From: Euglena gracilis
Lineage: Eukaryota; Euglenida; Euglenophyceae; Euglenales
DNA: 64,000 bases
Assembly (NCBI GenBank): GCA_039621445.1
Contig: CP154956.1
Location: forward strand, 67,898,452 to 67,962,451
Reading direction: 5' to 3'
Positions 39,402-48,575 of the stretch are shown here, piece after piece (position 1 is the first letter of the stretch; every line of letters begins with the position of its first letter). Both the position numbers and the translations under genes were made by a program. A model generated the notes under the pieces. The model was not told where the DNA came from. It did no database searches and was given only the letters and a program-made list of their open reading frames with translations.

Positions 39402-40108
39402 GGAACAGAAGTCGCCGGCTTTTACGCGATTGACGAAAATGCCCATCATTGGTATGGTTGGCATTCTGTCACACTTTGCACTGTGGTGGAAATGCAGTTC
39501 AATCCACAAGGGCTTCTGGACAACTTGGAGGCACCGAAAAAGCTCTGAAGCATGAGTATGACGACATCACCGAAAAATGGGAAGTGACAACCATTTTTGT
39601 TCGCCTCGATCCCACCGTCATTGCAGAGGTTTTCTTTCATCCTTTGGTCCATCGCAACGATTTTAACTTTTCAAGGGGACAAATCGCTTGGTTTACAACA
39701 TCACCGATCTCTCTGCACCAAAAGGAAAACAAAGCAAGGTTGCAAAGGCAGCCAAAAGTTCCGCAGAAAGTGTGTTTGATCTTGTGAGGAGTAATGAACT
39801 ATTCATCTATCTCAGCGCGTCAAGAAACGTTCAAGGCAGTGGTGATGCAAAAACGGTGTCAAAGGCTTGCAGAAAAATTCAATTCACTTGGAGCTCCTAA
39901 GAAGGTGAATTTCATTGACACCTGCATTGTGGAGTTTGTTCAACGCCCTGCTGATCACACAGGAGGTACAGTGAATTACTTGTCTTTTTCCTCCTTTTCA
40001 TCTCCAGGTCATCCAATCATGATTATGGAACCTCGTCTTGAAGGAACTTACAAGAAATACAGCAACAACTTTGGTTACGTTGACAAGGAGGACAGGAACA
40101 CACCACAA
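39402..40108 (+). CDS. Alpha-kinase gene, N-lobe exons (exons 1-5 as inferred)
   Basis: Atypical serine/threonine alpha-kinase (family of eEF2 kinase, myosin heavy chain kinase, TRPM6/7). Inferred exons: 39,402-39,451 (uncertain), 39,498-39,628, 39,676-39,769, 39,816-39,965 and 40,008-40,108, with GT-AG introns of 46, 47, 46 and 42 nt. The 42-nt intron is in frame and stop-free, so retention is possible. Splicing restores family landmarks: VIAEGTNRLVYNITDLS (glycine-containing N-lobe strand), SKVAK (ATP lysine context), RLAEKFNSLGAPKKVNF, MEPRLEGTYKKYSNNFGYV, and NTPQ just before a phase-0 donor GTGTGT at 40,109. The natural partner, beginning AFSHFTF, is at 54,277. The true start is not visible. 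Before 39,498 two reading frames compete, and one ends in TGA at 39,546-39,548. The gene may begin upstream across the satellite or have lost its 5' end. Confidence 0.82.
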
Positions 40109-40139
40109 GTGTGTCACGTGCTCTTGCTCTTTTTCATAA

Positions 40140-40758
40140 AAATTAAAAACACACTGCATTTGTGTGGAAACCCCCACTCTGCTTGATCTTATCATAATTC
40201 AGGACAAATTTTCCACGTGGGCATTGGTTTTGTGCAGGGGGCAGGCTCCAGCTTCCTTTTTTTTTTTCAGGAAGTTCGCAGTCCCCCCCCCAAGGGGCTG
40301 TGGGCAGGCGGGGGGGAGGCATGGGCGTTGACATTCCCCCCCCCGGGGGGGGGGGGGCTCAATGACTAAAAGTGGGGGTGCTGGCTAGTCGATCAACTAG
40401 TTGATCGGCCAACCAATTTTCAATTCCTTTTGTCTGCAACTGTTTGGAGGGCCCCAAAACAAAACTATCTCTTGTGTTGCATATGTTGTTTTGTTACATT
40501 TCCGTAACCGTAACCATATCGCGCTTTGTTAATAAACCATGTTGCATTTCATCGGAGTGGCTAGTCCGCCGACTTTGTCGATTGACTATTCGACAGGGCA
40601 ACCGGCCAGTCGATCTACTATTCAATCGACACCAGTGCCCCCCCCCCCCGCAGTCCAATGTTTGGGGACGTCTGGGGACCCCCCCAAGCATCCAGTGGAA
40701 GGTTGATCTCTCATTGGAGGTTTGGCAGGGGTGGGGGGGGGGGCTGTGGACCCCCCCC
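40140..40758. other. Unassigned intronic DNA with G/C runs and palindromes
   Basis: No gene recognised. It has several G or C runs of 8-13 bases and a perfect 18-bp palindrome, CGATCAACTAGTTGATCG, at 40,390-40,407. A related GTCGATC string near 40,610 may mark the other end of a small element. Confidence 0.6.
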
Positions 40759-41098
40759 GGTGAACGTTCACCGGTGAACATTCACTGGGGGGGGGGGTGC
40801 TTTCGGCAGTGAAGTTCACCGGTGAACTTCACCGTTTTGATGGTTGGGGGTGAAATTTTCAAGGGTGAAATTTTGCTCCTTTCCTCTCAAAATGGTCATT
40901 TTGAGGTTCATGCTTCATGGAATTTTTTTTTATCGAAATTTCCGAAAACTTGCCCAAAATGTCATTTTGGCCATTTTTGGCCAAAAAAGTGCTCTCTTGG
41001 TGAACTTCACCGGTGAAGTTCACCGATGGGTTAGGCAGAGGGGGGGGGGGAGGGGGTCTGGGAGCCCCCAGTGAACTTTCAAACGGTGAACTTCACCA
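40759..41098. repeat. Palindrome-capped inverted repeat (TTCACCGGTGAA type)
   Basis: Two perfect 24-bp palindromes face each other: one at 40,809-40,832 and one at 41,000-41,023, built from GTGAAGTTCACC and its complement. Two related strings flank them (40,759-40,786, including the perfect GGTGAACGTTCACC, and 41,084-41,097). The interior is A/T-rich with repeated TTTTGGCC motifs and no coding frame. This looks like a small fold-back element whose termini are themselves palindromes. No clean target duplication was found. Confidence 0.65.
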
Positions 41099-41154
41099 TA
41101 AGGGGGGGGGGTCAAAATGACCAAAGTCTACTGCCTGATCTCCATTGGCACCTT

Positions 41155-41428
41155 GCCGCCCAAAGGGCGGCCGTACGGTGACAAGTTTTCAGTGTTGTGC
41201 TTCAGGGGTGTAGAAAGTGGGGGTCGGGGGGGTGGCCGCCCCCCCCCCGGGATTTTGGAAAGAAAATTTTTTTGGCAGGAGTATGATATTTTTCTTTGCA
41301 ATGCCATGATCAATGGTTCAAAGGGCGTTACCATCTCGGCTGCCTTCGGCAGCCTTACCAGTTAAAATCACATTTTTGGAAAATGAAATTGCAAAATTCA
41401 TTACCGTCTCGGCCGCCCTTGGCGGCCG
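41155..41428. repeat. Hairpin-tipped short elements (TCTCGGC-hairpin type)
   Basis: Perfect GC-rich hairpins with 3-base loops lie at 41,155-41,171, 41,338-41,354 and 41,410-41,428, with a related one at 42,100-42,114. Three are preceded by a similar string of the form GTTACC(A/G)TCTCGGC. The first is in the opposite orientation, with CCGTACGGTGAC after it. Stem bases differ between copies but stay paired. The first two hairpins could be the ends of one element of about 205 bp. No gene is recognised from here to about 42,990. Confidence 0.6.
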
Positions 41429-42994
41429 AAATAAAGCCCTTGAGAAAATGCTCATTTCACCTGGCACTTCTTGATGTCTAATTTTGGCCACAAACCGACT
41501 CTTTTCCCCTCCTTTGATACTAATTGTTTTTTGGGACCCCACAGACCACTTTCACCTTGGCTGTTTGAATACAACCCGATTCCCCATGAGTCCCCCCCTC
41601 CATTTTCTTGACCAGCTGAGTTTGGGGAAACTCTGCATGTCAATTTCAATGAACAAAGCAATTGCGCAAAGTGAAAAAAATCGCTTCTTCGCAACCCCCC
41701 CATCCCAGGTTGCAAAGTCGACAGTTGGGTTGAGTTGGGAGGCTTCCAAAGGGGTTCTACCCATGATTTCGCTTCCTAGTTTTTTGGGGGCATGGAGGCT
41801 AGTCCACTTTGGGACCCCGGACTCCCCCTCCCCCCTCCCCCCCCTGTTCAGTTCACTTCGGAAGTGCACAGGGGGGTCCTGAGACCGCCCCCCTCCCGTG
41901 TACCTGGATGTGCTTGTTCACTTCGGGAAAAAACCAAAAAAACGGAACGACGGGCAAACACCGAAAAGGGCATTTTTTCAAAAAATTTTCGGCGCCTTTG
42001 GCGCCGGACCCCCCCTCCCCCCCTCCGGGAAGTCAACATGTCCAGTTCAGTTCGGAAGTACCTGGGCTCCATTGGGCTTCAAAGAGGCGTTAGCGTCTCG
42101 GCCCCTTTGGGGCCAGGAGGACAGAGAAAAATTCATTTTGGTTGTGCCAAGAAAAAAAATTGGCTCGCCCCCCCCCCCCCGGGAAAAAATTGTTCCTACA
42201 CCTATGTTGTGCTTTGCTGCCCAAAGTGCAACCAGACAGTGACAAGTGTTTCTCGGCAAAATTGCCGAATTTCACCAAAAAGTCAGCCCAAAACCACCAA
42301 AAATGCCCAAAATTTGAAATTTCCTGGATTTCTAAGTCACCAAACCACCCCCCAAAAAACACAAAAAACAAGAAAATCGGTGGTGGAACATCACAAAACA
42401 AAGAACATTTGGGAAACTTTCTTTTCAAAATTGATGATTTATCGATGATTCCCTCCCCCTCAACCGCAGGCATCATAATTTTGGGAATGAAAAATGGACT
42501 TCGATGTGAAATTCCCCAAAAAAAATTGGCCATGGTCATGGTATGGCAATGTCAGTCCGAAGCGGGGGGGGGGGGGTATGGCGAGGGGTGCCCCCCCCCT
42601 TTGCATGTGGTTTGGGGTTATTTTGAAAGAATAGTTCAGGTGGGCTCAGCGACTTAGCCTGAGGGGGGTTGAGTCAACCGACCAGTCGGTGATGCATGGG
42701 GGGGGGGGTCCTGTTGATAAAAAGGACCCCCCTTCGCCCCTGGTAGGGAATTGCCATCGTGAACATATGAAAAGGGACAATTGGCCTAAATTTGGCCGAA
42801 ATTAGGTGAAAACTGAAACTTCAGACACACACAACTCTCCGAACCCTGACCCTGAGCCAAAGTCCAAAGTTCGAGATTCCTCATTTTTATGTGGCGACAA
42901 AAAAATGTTTTTCCTTCCCAAATCCCGGGAGGGGGGGGGTGCACGGTTTGCTCCAAATCCCAGATCCAACCCTCCTCCCGTGTATTGGGGCTCT

Positions 42995-43040
42995 GGCTTC
43001 ATGCCCGAACCGTCCAGAACGCCGGTTCGGGCATGAAGCC
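42995..43040. repeat. Perfect 18-bp-stem hairpin (CCGGTTCGGGC family)
   Basis: GGCTTCATGCCCGAACCG at 42,995-43,012 pairs perfectly with 43,023-43,040 across a 10-nt loop. Its sequence is related to the larger hairpin at 49,686-49,784, so both belong to one fold-back family. It is noncoding. Confidence 0.8.
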
Positions 43041-43622
43041 GGCGTCTGGGGGACCCAAAATGAAAAGTGCCAAAAAGTGTCCAAAATGGTTTGTAGACAT
43101 GTAGCATCATATCTGAGCAGTTTTTGGGGGGCATTTGGCTAGAAATTGGGGTATTTTGTGCAATAATTTCCATTGGCCAAATTTGGCGAATTTCTGAAAT
43201 AGAATACCATGCAGCACAGCTGAAATCTAAGGCCAGCCCTTGAGGGATCAAGGGGCAACATGGCAGGTGAACAGTGGATTTTGGAATTTGCGAAAGGGTC
43301 GGAATATGCGATCGGCGACTTTCAGAGTTCTGTGCAGTGTGGCTGAGTTCTGAGGGTACCAAGTGAAAGGTCTTGCACCTGAGGTGGGGATTTCACAAAT
43401 TAAGTTGTCAAATTTTGGAATACACGATCGCTGAAAATAAGCACTGTGTGCATCATGGCGGAATCCTGTGGCCATCTGTCAAAAGCTCCTGAGAAGAGCT
43501 TTCCATCGATGGGTAACATGGCATCAGACATGTGAAAACTTCAATCGGCCAATCTACATTGCCATGCGCCCAAAGGAGGTCAAAAATGCCCAAAAATATT
43601 CAAAAAATGGGCTCCGTGCGGA

Positions 43623-43853
43623 TGATTGGCTTTGACGATCCCGGAGGTAGGTCGTACCGACCATGGTCGGGCCGACCATTGGCTATGGCTTATCGACCAT
43701 TGGAGGTCGGGCCGACCTGGTCGGCCCGACCTCCAATCAACCGCATTACCCCCCCCCCTTTTGAAATTTAAGCCCCCCCCCCCCCCGAAAACTTGATTCG
43801 GTATTCATTAAAATTTGACTCAAAATGCACGGAAACACATTGGAATGAGCTTG
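43623..43853 (+). repeat. Left arm of a ~6-kb-spaced inverted repeat
   Basis: The arm (about 230 bp) is the inverse of 49,436-49,638. Matching parts include GACGATCCCGGAGGT, CCAATCAACCGCAT, a pyrimidine run, GAAATTTAAGCC with a C run, and AACACATTGGAATGA. A near-perfect 39-bp palindrome (19-bp arms, 1-base centre, GGTCGGGCCGACC core) sits at 43,699-43,737. Together the arms bracket the telomere-like arrays and the gypsy remnant, so they may be the TIRs of one large composite element. Confidence 0.8.
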
Positions 43854-43973
43854 CCCATATTAAAAAAAGAAAGAGAAAAAGGATTGCCATAACGCGCTCC
43901 CTAATGAACTCAGTCGGCCTACGGCCTCCTCCGGGGGGGGGGGGGCTGCCGCCCCCCCCAGACCCCCCCCCCG

Positions 43974-44230
43974 CCCAAAATAACAAAATCCCCTTGTGTG
44001 CAAGGCAAGGGTGGCCAAAACGCGCACCCTAACAAAATCCTTTTGTGTGTGTGCAAGTCAAGGATGGCCAAAATGCGCCCCCCAACAAACTCCCTTTGTG
44101 CTAACTTAGTCGGCCTACAGCCTCCTCCTCCGACAGCCCCCCCCCCCCCCCCCCCCCCCCCCAAAATAACAAAATCCCCTTGTGTGTGCAAGGCAAGGGT
44201 GGCCAAAGCGCGCACCCTAACAAAATAATT
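43974..44230 (+). repeat. Tandem ~60-bp modules before the telomere-like array
   Basis: Three related units share CAAAATCC(C)CTTGTGTG, then GGCCAAAACGCGCACCC, then AACAAAAT (about 43,976, 44,033 and 44,163). They alternate with two copies of AGTCGGCCTAC(G/A)GCCTCCTCC next to C/G runs. A further relative occurs inside the gypsy region near 48,420. It is noncoding. Confidence 0.75.
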
Positions 44231-44245
44231 ATTTGTGTGTGCATT

Positions 44246-44995
44246 AATCCTAACCGTATCCCTAACTCTAACCGTGACCGCAACCCTGGCCCTAACTCTG
44301 ACCCTAACCGCATCCCGAACACTAACCCTAACCGTATCCCTAACCCTAACTCTAACCCTAACCCAACCCTATCCGTATCCCTAACCCTAACCCTAACCCT
44401 AACCATATCCCCAACCCAAACTCAAACCGTATCCCTGGCCCTAACTCTAACCCTAACCATAACCGTAACACTAACCATATCCCTAACCCTAACTCTAACC
44501 CTAACCCTATCCCTAACTCTAACCCTAACCGAAACCCTAACCGTATCCCCAACCCTAACCGTGACCGTAACCCTGGCCCTAACTCTGACCCTAACCGTAT
44601 CCCGAACCCTAACCGTATCCCTAACCCCAACCCGAACCCTATCCGTATCCCTTACCCTAACCCAAACTGTATCCCTAACCCTAACCGTATCCCCAACCCA
44701 AACTCAAACCGTATCCCTGGCCCTAACTCTAACCCTAACTCTAACCCTAACCGTATCCCTAACCCTAACCCTAACCCTAACCGTATCCCTAACCCAATCC
44801 CTAACCCTAACTAGCCCAAACCCTAACCCTAACCGTATCCCTAACTCTCCCAAACTCTAACCCTAACCCGAGCCCTAACCGTATCCCTGGCCCTAACCCT
44901 AGCCCGAGCCCTAACCGTATCCCTAACCCTAACTGTATCCCTCCCCCTAACCGTAACCCTACCCCTAACCGTATCCCTAACCCTAACTCTAACCC
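44246..44995 (-). repeat. Interstitial telomere-like array (CCCTAA)n, 750 bp
   Basis: Degenerate CCCTAA (TTAGGG on the other strand) repeats regularly punctuated by CCGTATC and AACTCTAACC variants, giving a superimposed period of about 30 bp. The right end runs directly into a Ty3/gypsy RNase H frame. The second array, at 49,107-49,378, has the same orientation and the same variants. The two are best explained as one array split by insertion or capture of the gypsy segment. Confidence 0.9.
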
Positions 44996-45620
44996 GGTGT
45001 GTCTACATGCTCCGTGACCCAATTTTGGAGTGACCGGTGATCCGTGACCACGATCACGGGTTGGAAACCGATGTGGCCTGCCCATTTCCGTAAGGCAGCC
45101 ACGATCACGTACGTTTCTTTTTCACGTGGAGTCCTTCAATTGACTTCCTGTCAACTTGCGTGAAAAGAAACTCACAGGCACCAAACGGGTCTTGCCGATG
45201 TCAATGCAAGAGGTGCGATCTTCCTCGGGATGCACCTGTTCCAAGACCGCACCAATGGCGAAATTGCTGGCATCACACCGCATGACAAAAGGTTTATCCG
45301 GGTCAAGTTGGTAGAGTTCGAGTTCTTTTGCCAACTGCCGTTTCAAATTTTCAAACGCCTGGATGTCTGAGGGTGCCCACTCGATCCGAACCCGTGACCC
45401 CTTTTTTCCTTCCACCCGTCCGACTTTGAGTTTTTCCATGAGGGGGGCTGCATATTCCGCATAGTGATCCACGTATTCACTGAAATAATTACACAGCCCA
45501 AGGAACCCACGCACCTCCGTGATGGTTTTTGGCAATTGCCACTCTTGGATGGGTAGCAACTTGCCCGGAGCCGGGCTTGGGGTCAGGCTTGCGCTTAGTC
45601 GGGTGCCTACCCCACGGGGG
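44996..45620 (-). pseudogene. Gypsy RNase H fragment, cut by the telomere-like array
   Basis: On the - strand, APGKLLPIQEWQLP and TEVRGFLGLCNYFSEYV mark the end of the RT connection. RCDASNFAIGAVLEQ is the first catalytic region of gypsy RNase H. A frameshift follows SQLKDST near 45,120, after which REKETYVIVAALRKWAGH and VVTDHRSLQNWVTEHV continue in another frame. The frame ends exactly where TTAGGG-type repeat begins. It is therefore truncated inside RNase H, with no integrase. Confidence 0.88.
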
Positions 45621-45869
45621 GGGGGGGGTGCTAGGGGCAGGCACCCCATAAGCACCCGATCCGACCCCCCCCGGGGGGGGTGGGGTTTTGGGGGGTGCCT
45701 GCCCCTAGCAGGCACCCCCCTCCGACCCCGGCGCCGGGGGCCCAGAAAAGGCCATTTTCAATGAAAATTTTCTGGGTCCGGCCCGGACCCCTATCCCTCC
45801 CGGGGGGGGGTGTGCCTGCTAGGGGCAGGCACCCTATAGCACCCCCCCCCTCCCCCCCCGGTCGGTAAG
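45621..45869. repeat. GC-rich inverted-repeat insert within the RT gene
   Basis: This 250-bp stretch of G/C runs contains repeated GCCTGCCCCTAGCAGGCACC and its inverse (about 45,620-45,645, 45,695-45,720 and 45,812-45,832). It separates the RT palm/connection from the RNase H frame and does not belong to pol. It looks like a further fold-back element. Its exact ends were not resolved. Confidence 0.6.
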
Positions 45870-45876
45870 CACAAGC

Positions 45877-46329
45877 CAGGGGGGGGGGAAATGCGTTTCG
45901 CATTTTTTCGCATTTTTGCGCATTTTTTGCGCATTTTTTCAAATTTTCCAAAAATGCGCATTTTTCCGCATTTTTTGCGCATTTTTTCGCTTTTTTCAGC
46001 ACATTTTTTGCTTTTTGGCACATTTTTTTTGTGATTTTCCAAAATTTTCGCATTTTTTGACCATTTTTGCAATTTTTTGCAAAAATTTGAAAATTTTGAC
46101 TTTTTTTGAAACGTACATTTTCCTCATTATTCTACATAATTTCTTCAATTTTGGTGCCATTTTTGCATGTTTTTGGGTAATTTTTGCATTTTCGTGATTT
46201 TTGCGCATTTTTTCTCAGATTTTGCACATTTTTGCGCATTTTTTCCAAAAATGCGCATTTTTTGCGCATTTTTTTGCGCATTTTTGCGCATTTTTTCCGA
46301 GGCCGGGCGAGCGCATTTCCCCCCCCCTG
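45877..46329. mobile_element. 453-bp TIR element, G-run ends, 7-bp target duplication
   Basis: Both ends are CAG followed by a G run and GAAATGCG, in inverted orientation. They are flanked by the exact direct repeat CACAAGC at 45,870-45,876 and 46,330-46,336. The interior is almost entirely degenerate TTTTTTGCGCATTTTT, with no coding capacity. It is inserted in the gypsy RT region, so it is younger than that element. The element at 56,962-57,115 has the same end type. Confidence 0.88.
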
Positions 46330-46336
46330 CACAAGC

Positions 46337-46765
46337 ATGCTTGGGGTCCCCTCGCGGAGTAGTGCCCACAAAACTCCACTTGGCGCATGAAAAAATGTGA
46401 CTTTTTCGGGCTGCATACCAAATTGTTTCGACGGAGCGTCTCCAGAACCTGCCGGACATCTCGGGCATGGTTCCGCAAAAGTTCGCCCACCGAATCCCCG
46501 GTGGACCCCACAATAATATCATTTATGTAAGGGTCGGCGAACTCCAGGTCCCGCAGGACCCACTCCATCATGCGCTGAAACTGCGCCCCCGCATTTTTCA
46601 AGCCCATGACCTGCACTTTCCATTGCATGGTCCCACGGGGGGTCGACATGCACGTGATGTGCCGGTGTTCCGGCTTCATGGGCATTTGGTGGTATCCATC
46701 TGTGAGATCGAGAACCGACCACACCTTGAATTTGCCTTGCCGCTCCAAAATGGCACCAATCGAAC
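46337..46765 (-). pseudogene. Gypsy reverse transcriptase, palm part, catalytic Asp lost
   Basis: The - strand frame reads ILERQGKFKVWSVLDLTDGYHQM (first part of palm motif A), then QVMGLKNAGAQFQRMM (motif B) and PYINDIIVGS where the family has YxDD. The first aspartate of YxDD is Asn (codon AAT), which should abolish polymerase activity. CSPKKSHFF and VEFCGHY follow. At the right edge the frame meets the inverted fingers segment head to head. Confidence 0.88.
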
Positions 46766-47159
46766 CGACCGATCCTGCGGAGGGGGTTGAGATCGAGCGG
46801 CTGAAAAAGGAGTTATTTGCGGAATTTTCAGAAACTTCTTTGTTGGGGTTGTGCCCCGTGAACCTCCCCATTCGAGGGCCGTTAGGAGAGGCTGAAATTT
46901 AGCTGACGTCGGATGCCTGACCAGTGAGTGTGCCACCATTCTGTTTGGCTGGGGAGCGTCGGGAGGCACATGCGAAATTGATTGATGATGTGGTGAAAAG
47001 TGGGAAGGTTGAACCTGGACGGGGGGCGTGGAATACCCCCTCATTCCCTGTGCCCAAGAAATGACCAGGGGAATATCGTTTGGTTCAGGACCTGAGACCA
47101 CAAAATGCGGCCACATTGAAGGACGGCCATCCTTTGCCCCTGATTGGCTGTGTGGATGT
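46766..47159 (+). pseudogene. Gypsy reverse transcriptase, fingers part, inverted
   Basis: On the + strand, opposite to the rest of the element, a broken frame reads AHAKLIDDVVKSGKVEPG, then WNTPSFPVPKK, a TGA stop at 47,062-47,064 (a Trp-like position), then GEYRLVQDLRPQNAATL and DGHPLPLIGCVDV. This is the fingers region that should immediately precede ILERQGKF. It lies beside it in reverse orientation, so an inversion occurred inside the RT gene. Upstream stops at 46,900 and 46,916 confirm decay. Confidence 0.87.
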
Positions 47160-47640
47160 CATACATCTCTCTAAGGTTTTGCGAACCCCCCCCCGGGGGG
47201 CGGCGGCTGCAGCCAGCCCCGATTTGGACCCAGCCCAGCCGCAGAAGCCCCCCCCCCCCCCCCCCCGGGAGGGGGGTGCTGCTAGCCCAGCTAGCCAGCC
47301 CCTTTTTTGGGGGTCCAGCACAAATTTTTTCGGCGCAAAGCGCCGAAATTTTTTGAAAAATTGTGTTCAAAAGTGGCCAAAAATGGGGTTTGGGGGGCGT
47401 TTGGGGCATTTTTGGGGGGTTTCAGATGCATCATTTTTTCAAAACTGTGTTCTGCAGGTCATTTTTGGGCATTTTTCCGATTTCAGTCCAGCTCGCCCCG
47501 GTTCGGGTCCAGCCGGGGCCTAGCCCCCCCCCCCCCCCCCGGGGGGGGGGCGGGCTAGCCAGCCCAAATTTCTAGCCAGCCCAAATTTCTAGCCCTAGCC
47601 CAGCACCCCCCCCCCCCCGGGGTCCTTAAAGAGATGTATG
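47160..47640. mobile_element. 481-bp hAT-like TIR element, TSD GTGGATGT
   Basis: TIRs are CATACATCTCTCTAAGG (left) and the inverse of CATACATCTCTTTAAGG (right). The direct 8-bp repeat GTGGATGT flanks it at 47,152-47,159 and 47,641-47,648. The interior has C/G runs just inside both ends, repeated AGCCCAGCC, and the hairpin CGGCGCAAAGCGCCG at 47,331-47,345. It is noncoding. An 8-bp duplication and a CA start fit the hAT superfamily. It inserted at the inversion junction of the gypsy remnant, so it came after the inversion. Confidence 0.88.
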
Positions 47641-47648
47641 GTGGATGT

Positions 47649-48280
47649 GCGCTTGTGCGGCACATAGATGTCTGGCCACTTCCCACTCGGTTTCCTCATC
47701 ACCCGCACCATCCGACTCCGGATCCTCGCCAGGATTGCATTGCCTCACCCTCTCGCCCTTCCCACCCCATGCCATCTTGAAAGAAACTCGGGGCTCAGCC
47801 ACAAGTCTCATACACCGGACCTCCTCCACGGCACGAAACAGTGCCGGATCCGGCTCTGACACAGGTGGGGGGACCTCCCCCTCCGCGAAACCCCCATGAA
47901 CGGGACATCGCCCCCGGTCCCCACAAAGCAACATGAACCACACAGGCCACCCGGTATGTTGCAATGGTTTGCTCCGCAACTCAAAAACGCTGGATCCCCA
48001 GGGAAAATGCACCGATTTCACCGCCATTTCCCGTGCTCGCACAAAATAATCCTTGTCCTCCCACTCAGGCATCACCAACACGGCATGTGCACGATCTTTT
48101 TCCATTTTGTCCAACACTTGGTCGAACAACTCAAATGGAGGATTCAACCACAGGACCTCTGATCCCCATGGTTGCGAAAAGCATCCTCCGACTCGGAACT
48201 CCCAGGTCCCCACCAACGGCAAAATCGAGCCGTGGACTCCTCACTGAAGGCATCCACGGTGGGCTGGATTCCGGCTCCCG
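47649..48280 (-). pseudogene. Gypsy-associated NPPF-type domain
   Basis: The - strand frame (Met at 48,222) has VLWLNPPFELFDQVLDKM and RAHAVLVMPEWEDKDYF. This pattern (N-PPF, then a hydrophobic strand with V-P-W) is found in retroelement polyproteins and in DNA methylase-like domains. From memory it sits near RT in several algal or DIRS/gypsy-type elements. The assignment is by motif look only. It lies upstream of RT in the element's own orientation, consistent with being part of the same polyprotein. It is cut at its upstream end by an inverted-repeat element. Confidence 0.55.
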
Positions 48281-48575
48281 GATCTGGCCTGGGGGGGGGG
48301 GGTTGTGGGCCGACCCTAGGGTCGGCCCACGGTCGCCAAAAGTCGCCAAAGGTCGCAATGGGTATTTCCTACTCAGTCTTTTTTGCATTGTAGCGCCGTA
48401 GGCAACTGTTCGGCGGCCCTAAAATAACAAAATCCCTTGTGTGTGCAACTCCTTTTGTGTGTAAGTAGCTAATTTGCCCTGGAGCGCATTTTTTGACATC
48501 GACCTTTGGCGACCTTTGGCGACCGTGGGCCGACCCTAGGGTCGGCCCACAACCCCCCCCCCCCCAGGCCAGATC
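48281..48575. mobile_element. 295-bp element with ~75-bp inverted ends containing palindromes
   Basis: 48,281-48,355 and 48,500-48,575 are inverse copies: GATCTGGCCT, a G run, then a block ending with repeats of GTCGCCAAAG. Each arm carries a perfect 26-bp palindrome at 48,305-48,330 and 48,525-48,550 (GTGGGCCGACCCT and its complement). The element interrupts the gypsy - strand frame. No target duplication of 7-8 bp was found, so the exact ends are uncertain. Confidence 0.75.

Larger units (their letters stand above)
27006..40052 (+). repeat. Large tandem duplication, right copy (13.05 kb)
   Basis: Right copy of the block at 16,134-26,997. It is longer by one satellite unit of about 2.18 kb: GTAGGAGCAAACG landmarks lie at about 29,316, 30,955, 33,141 and 35,766, against three in the left copy. 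The variant string CACGTATCACGGG, absent from the left copy, occurs at about 32,164, 32,711 and 34,350, so new variants have spread within this copy since the duplication. Confidence 0.87.

Noticed and set aside
44180-44860. Long open frame of NPNRIPN/TLTLTVS repeats
   Set aside because: Translation of the degenerate CCCTAA array; open in several frames on both strands.
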